From contig NZ_JACJQL010000019.1 in NCBI RefSeq assembly GCF_014696625.1, positions 1 to 64,000 on the forward strand: a stretch of 64,000 nucleotides of DNA. The letters are read 5' to 3'. Source of the stretch: Nostoc parmelioides FACHB-3921. GTDB taxonomy: Bacteria; Cyanobacteriota; Cyanobacteriia; Cyanobacteriales; Nostocaceae. The notes under the pieces were generated by a model. The model was not told the origin of the DNA. It made no database searches and was given only the letters and a program-made list of their open reading frames with translations. This document shows positions 63,320 to 64,000 of this stretch, piece by piece (positions within the stretch are counted from its first letter, which is position 1; each line of letters begins with the position of its first letter). The translations under genes were made by a program, and so were the position numbers.

Positions 63320-64000
63320 TCACGATTGTTTCCCTGCTTGTTCTGGAATTGTGAAGTAGAAAGTCGAGCCTTGACCCGGTTCCGACTCCACCCAGATATG
63401 ACCACCGTGGCGCTCTATTATTTTCTTACAAATTGCCAAACCAATGCCTGTACCCGGATATTTACTTCTACCATGCAGACGTTGAAAAATGATAAAAATG
63501 CGGTCGGCATATTGGGGTTCTATACCGATGCCATTGTCGCGGACTGAGAATAGCCAGGTTGATTGGGGACTGGGGATTGGGGATTGGGGACTGGGGATTG
63601 GGGATTGAGGATTGGGGACTGGGGATTGGGCATTGGGGATTTCTCCCCCTGCCTCCCCTGCCTCCCCTGCCTCCCCTGCCTCCCCTGCCTCCCCTGCCCC
63701 CTGCCCCCTGCCCCCTGCTCCCGAAGTTCGCCCGGAGGGAAACCCTCCTTGCGACTTCTCTTCCTGCTCCCTGCCTCCCGTCTCTACTACTCCAACATGA
63801 ATCACTGGTGAGGCTTCTTGGCGAAATTTGATGGCGTTGGCGATGAGGTTTTGAAAAACTTGGGTTAATTGGGTGGGGTCTGCCGTGACTGTGGGTAATG
63901 GGTCATAGGAGACAGCTGCGCCAGATTCTTCGATCGCTATTTTGAGATTGGCGATCGCTCGTTGTAAAATAACGCCACAGTCAACAGGGACAAATGGTTG
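63320..64000 (-). CDS. Histidine kinase C-terminal part, runs off the window
   Basis: The frame is open to the right edge, so the sensor domains are missing. Visible are the N-box (TQVFQNLIANAIKFR), G1 (RDNGIGIEPQYADRIF), G2 (GTGIGLAICKKIIERHGGHIWVESEPGQGS) and the end FYFTIPEQAGKQS. The long insert before G1 contains EAG repeats and NPQSPIPSPQS and comes from DNA repeats. The GTG of the downstream Rcp1-type gene overlaps its stop. It is likely the cognate kinase of that regulator. Confidence 0.88.
   Translation of the reverse strand, partial: QPFVPVDCGVILQRAIANLKIAIEESGAAVSYDPLPTVTADPTQLTQVFQNLIANAIKFRQEASPVIHVGVVETGGREQEEKSQGGFPSGRTSGAGGRGQGAGEAGEAGEAGEAGEAGGEIPNAQSPVPNPQSPIPSPQSPIPSPQSTWLFSVRDNGIGIEPQYADRIFIIFQRLHGRSKYPGTGIGLAICKKIIERHGGHIWVESEPGQGSTFYFTIPEQAGKQS
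63565..63720. repeat. STRR1 and decamer tandem repeats inside kinase CDS
   Basis: About ten GGGGATT/GGGGACT heptamers (63565-63638) are followed by CTCCCCTGCC decamers (about six units, to roughly 63700) and CCCCCTG units. Both keep the kinase frame open. Confidence 0.88.

Noticed and set aside
63559..63831. Several + frames of 60-90 codons
   Set aside because: They read through heptamer and decamer repeats in the antisense of the kinase and are low complexity in every frame.

Overview
The window comes from a filamentous, heterocyst-type cyanobacterium close to Anabaena/Nostoc. I base this on dense HIP1 octamers (GCGATCGC), heptanucleotide repeats of the STRR1 (CCCCART) and STRR3 (CAACAGT) kinds, hoxE-hoxF of the bidirectional NAD-linked hydrogenase, the rbpA-rpsU pair, a thioredoxin reductase-thioredoxin fusion (NTRC), and many multidomain histidine kinases. 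Composition is even throughout, and no prophage or large island is visible.

Layout. 0-2 kb: the 3' end of a group II intron, inserted antisense into a broken HTH gene, followed by an FHA-GAF adenylate cyclase. 2-7.5 kb: a VanZ-LamG membrane protein, a ribosome-assembly GTPase, a VOC protein, DAHP synthase, and rpsO with a PAM68-type photosystem assembly gene. 7.7-11.5 kb: a universal stress protein, hoxE-hoxF, a PIN-toxin relic and the cold-type rbpA-rpsU pair. 11.7-19.6 kb: an extended slipin, a YdeI-like protein, a stretch of tRNA-like structures, a sugar ABC permease, NTRC, an acetoacetate-decarboxylase-like gene and ureE-ureF-ureG. 19.9-28.3 kb: two radical SAM genes, a 1645-residue hybrid kinase with a cyanobacteriochrome-like GAF domain, a HAD phosphatase and nagB. 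28.8-43 kb: membrane glycosyltransferase, ychF, a GCS2-like ligase, a methyltransferase, a diiron-oxygenase-like gene, a division pair (FtsL-like, FtsI), small exported proteins and glgB.

43.4-54 kb holds the most unusual block: a membrane protein paired with an Hsp70/actin-like ATPase, then a sensory cluster. The cluster has two nearly identical MetOD1-type genes, each followed by a kinase of the same AHEINNP subfamily. A histidine kinase with a complete ethylene-receptor copper site lies between the two modules. 54-64 kb: a membrane pentapeptide-repeat protein, a half-size TauE transporter, an HtrA/Deg protease, an ABC exporter, and a two-component cluster that runs off the right edge.

Themes. 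Signalling dominates, with five histidine kinases, a free receiver and an adenylate cyclase. Repeats shape the genome: a 570-bp recent duplication, inverted 50-bp repeats, MITE-like elements, and STRR1 heptamers that have entered the ATPase domain of two kinases at the same loop without breaking the frame. All functions are read from sequence motifs and remembered families; no database search was run.
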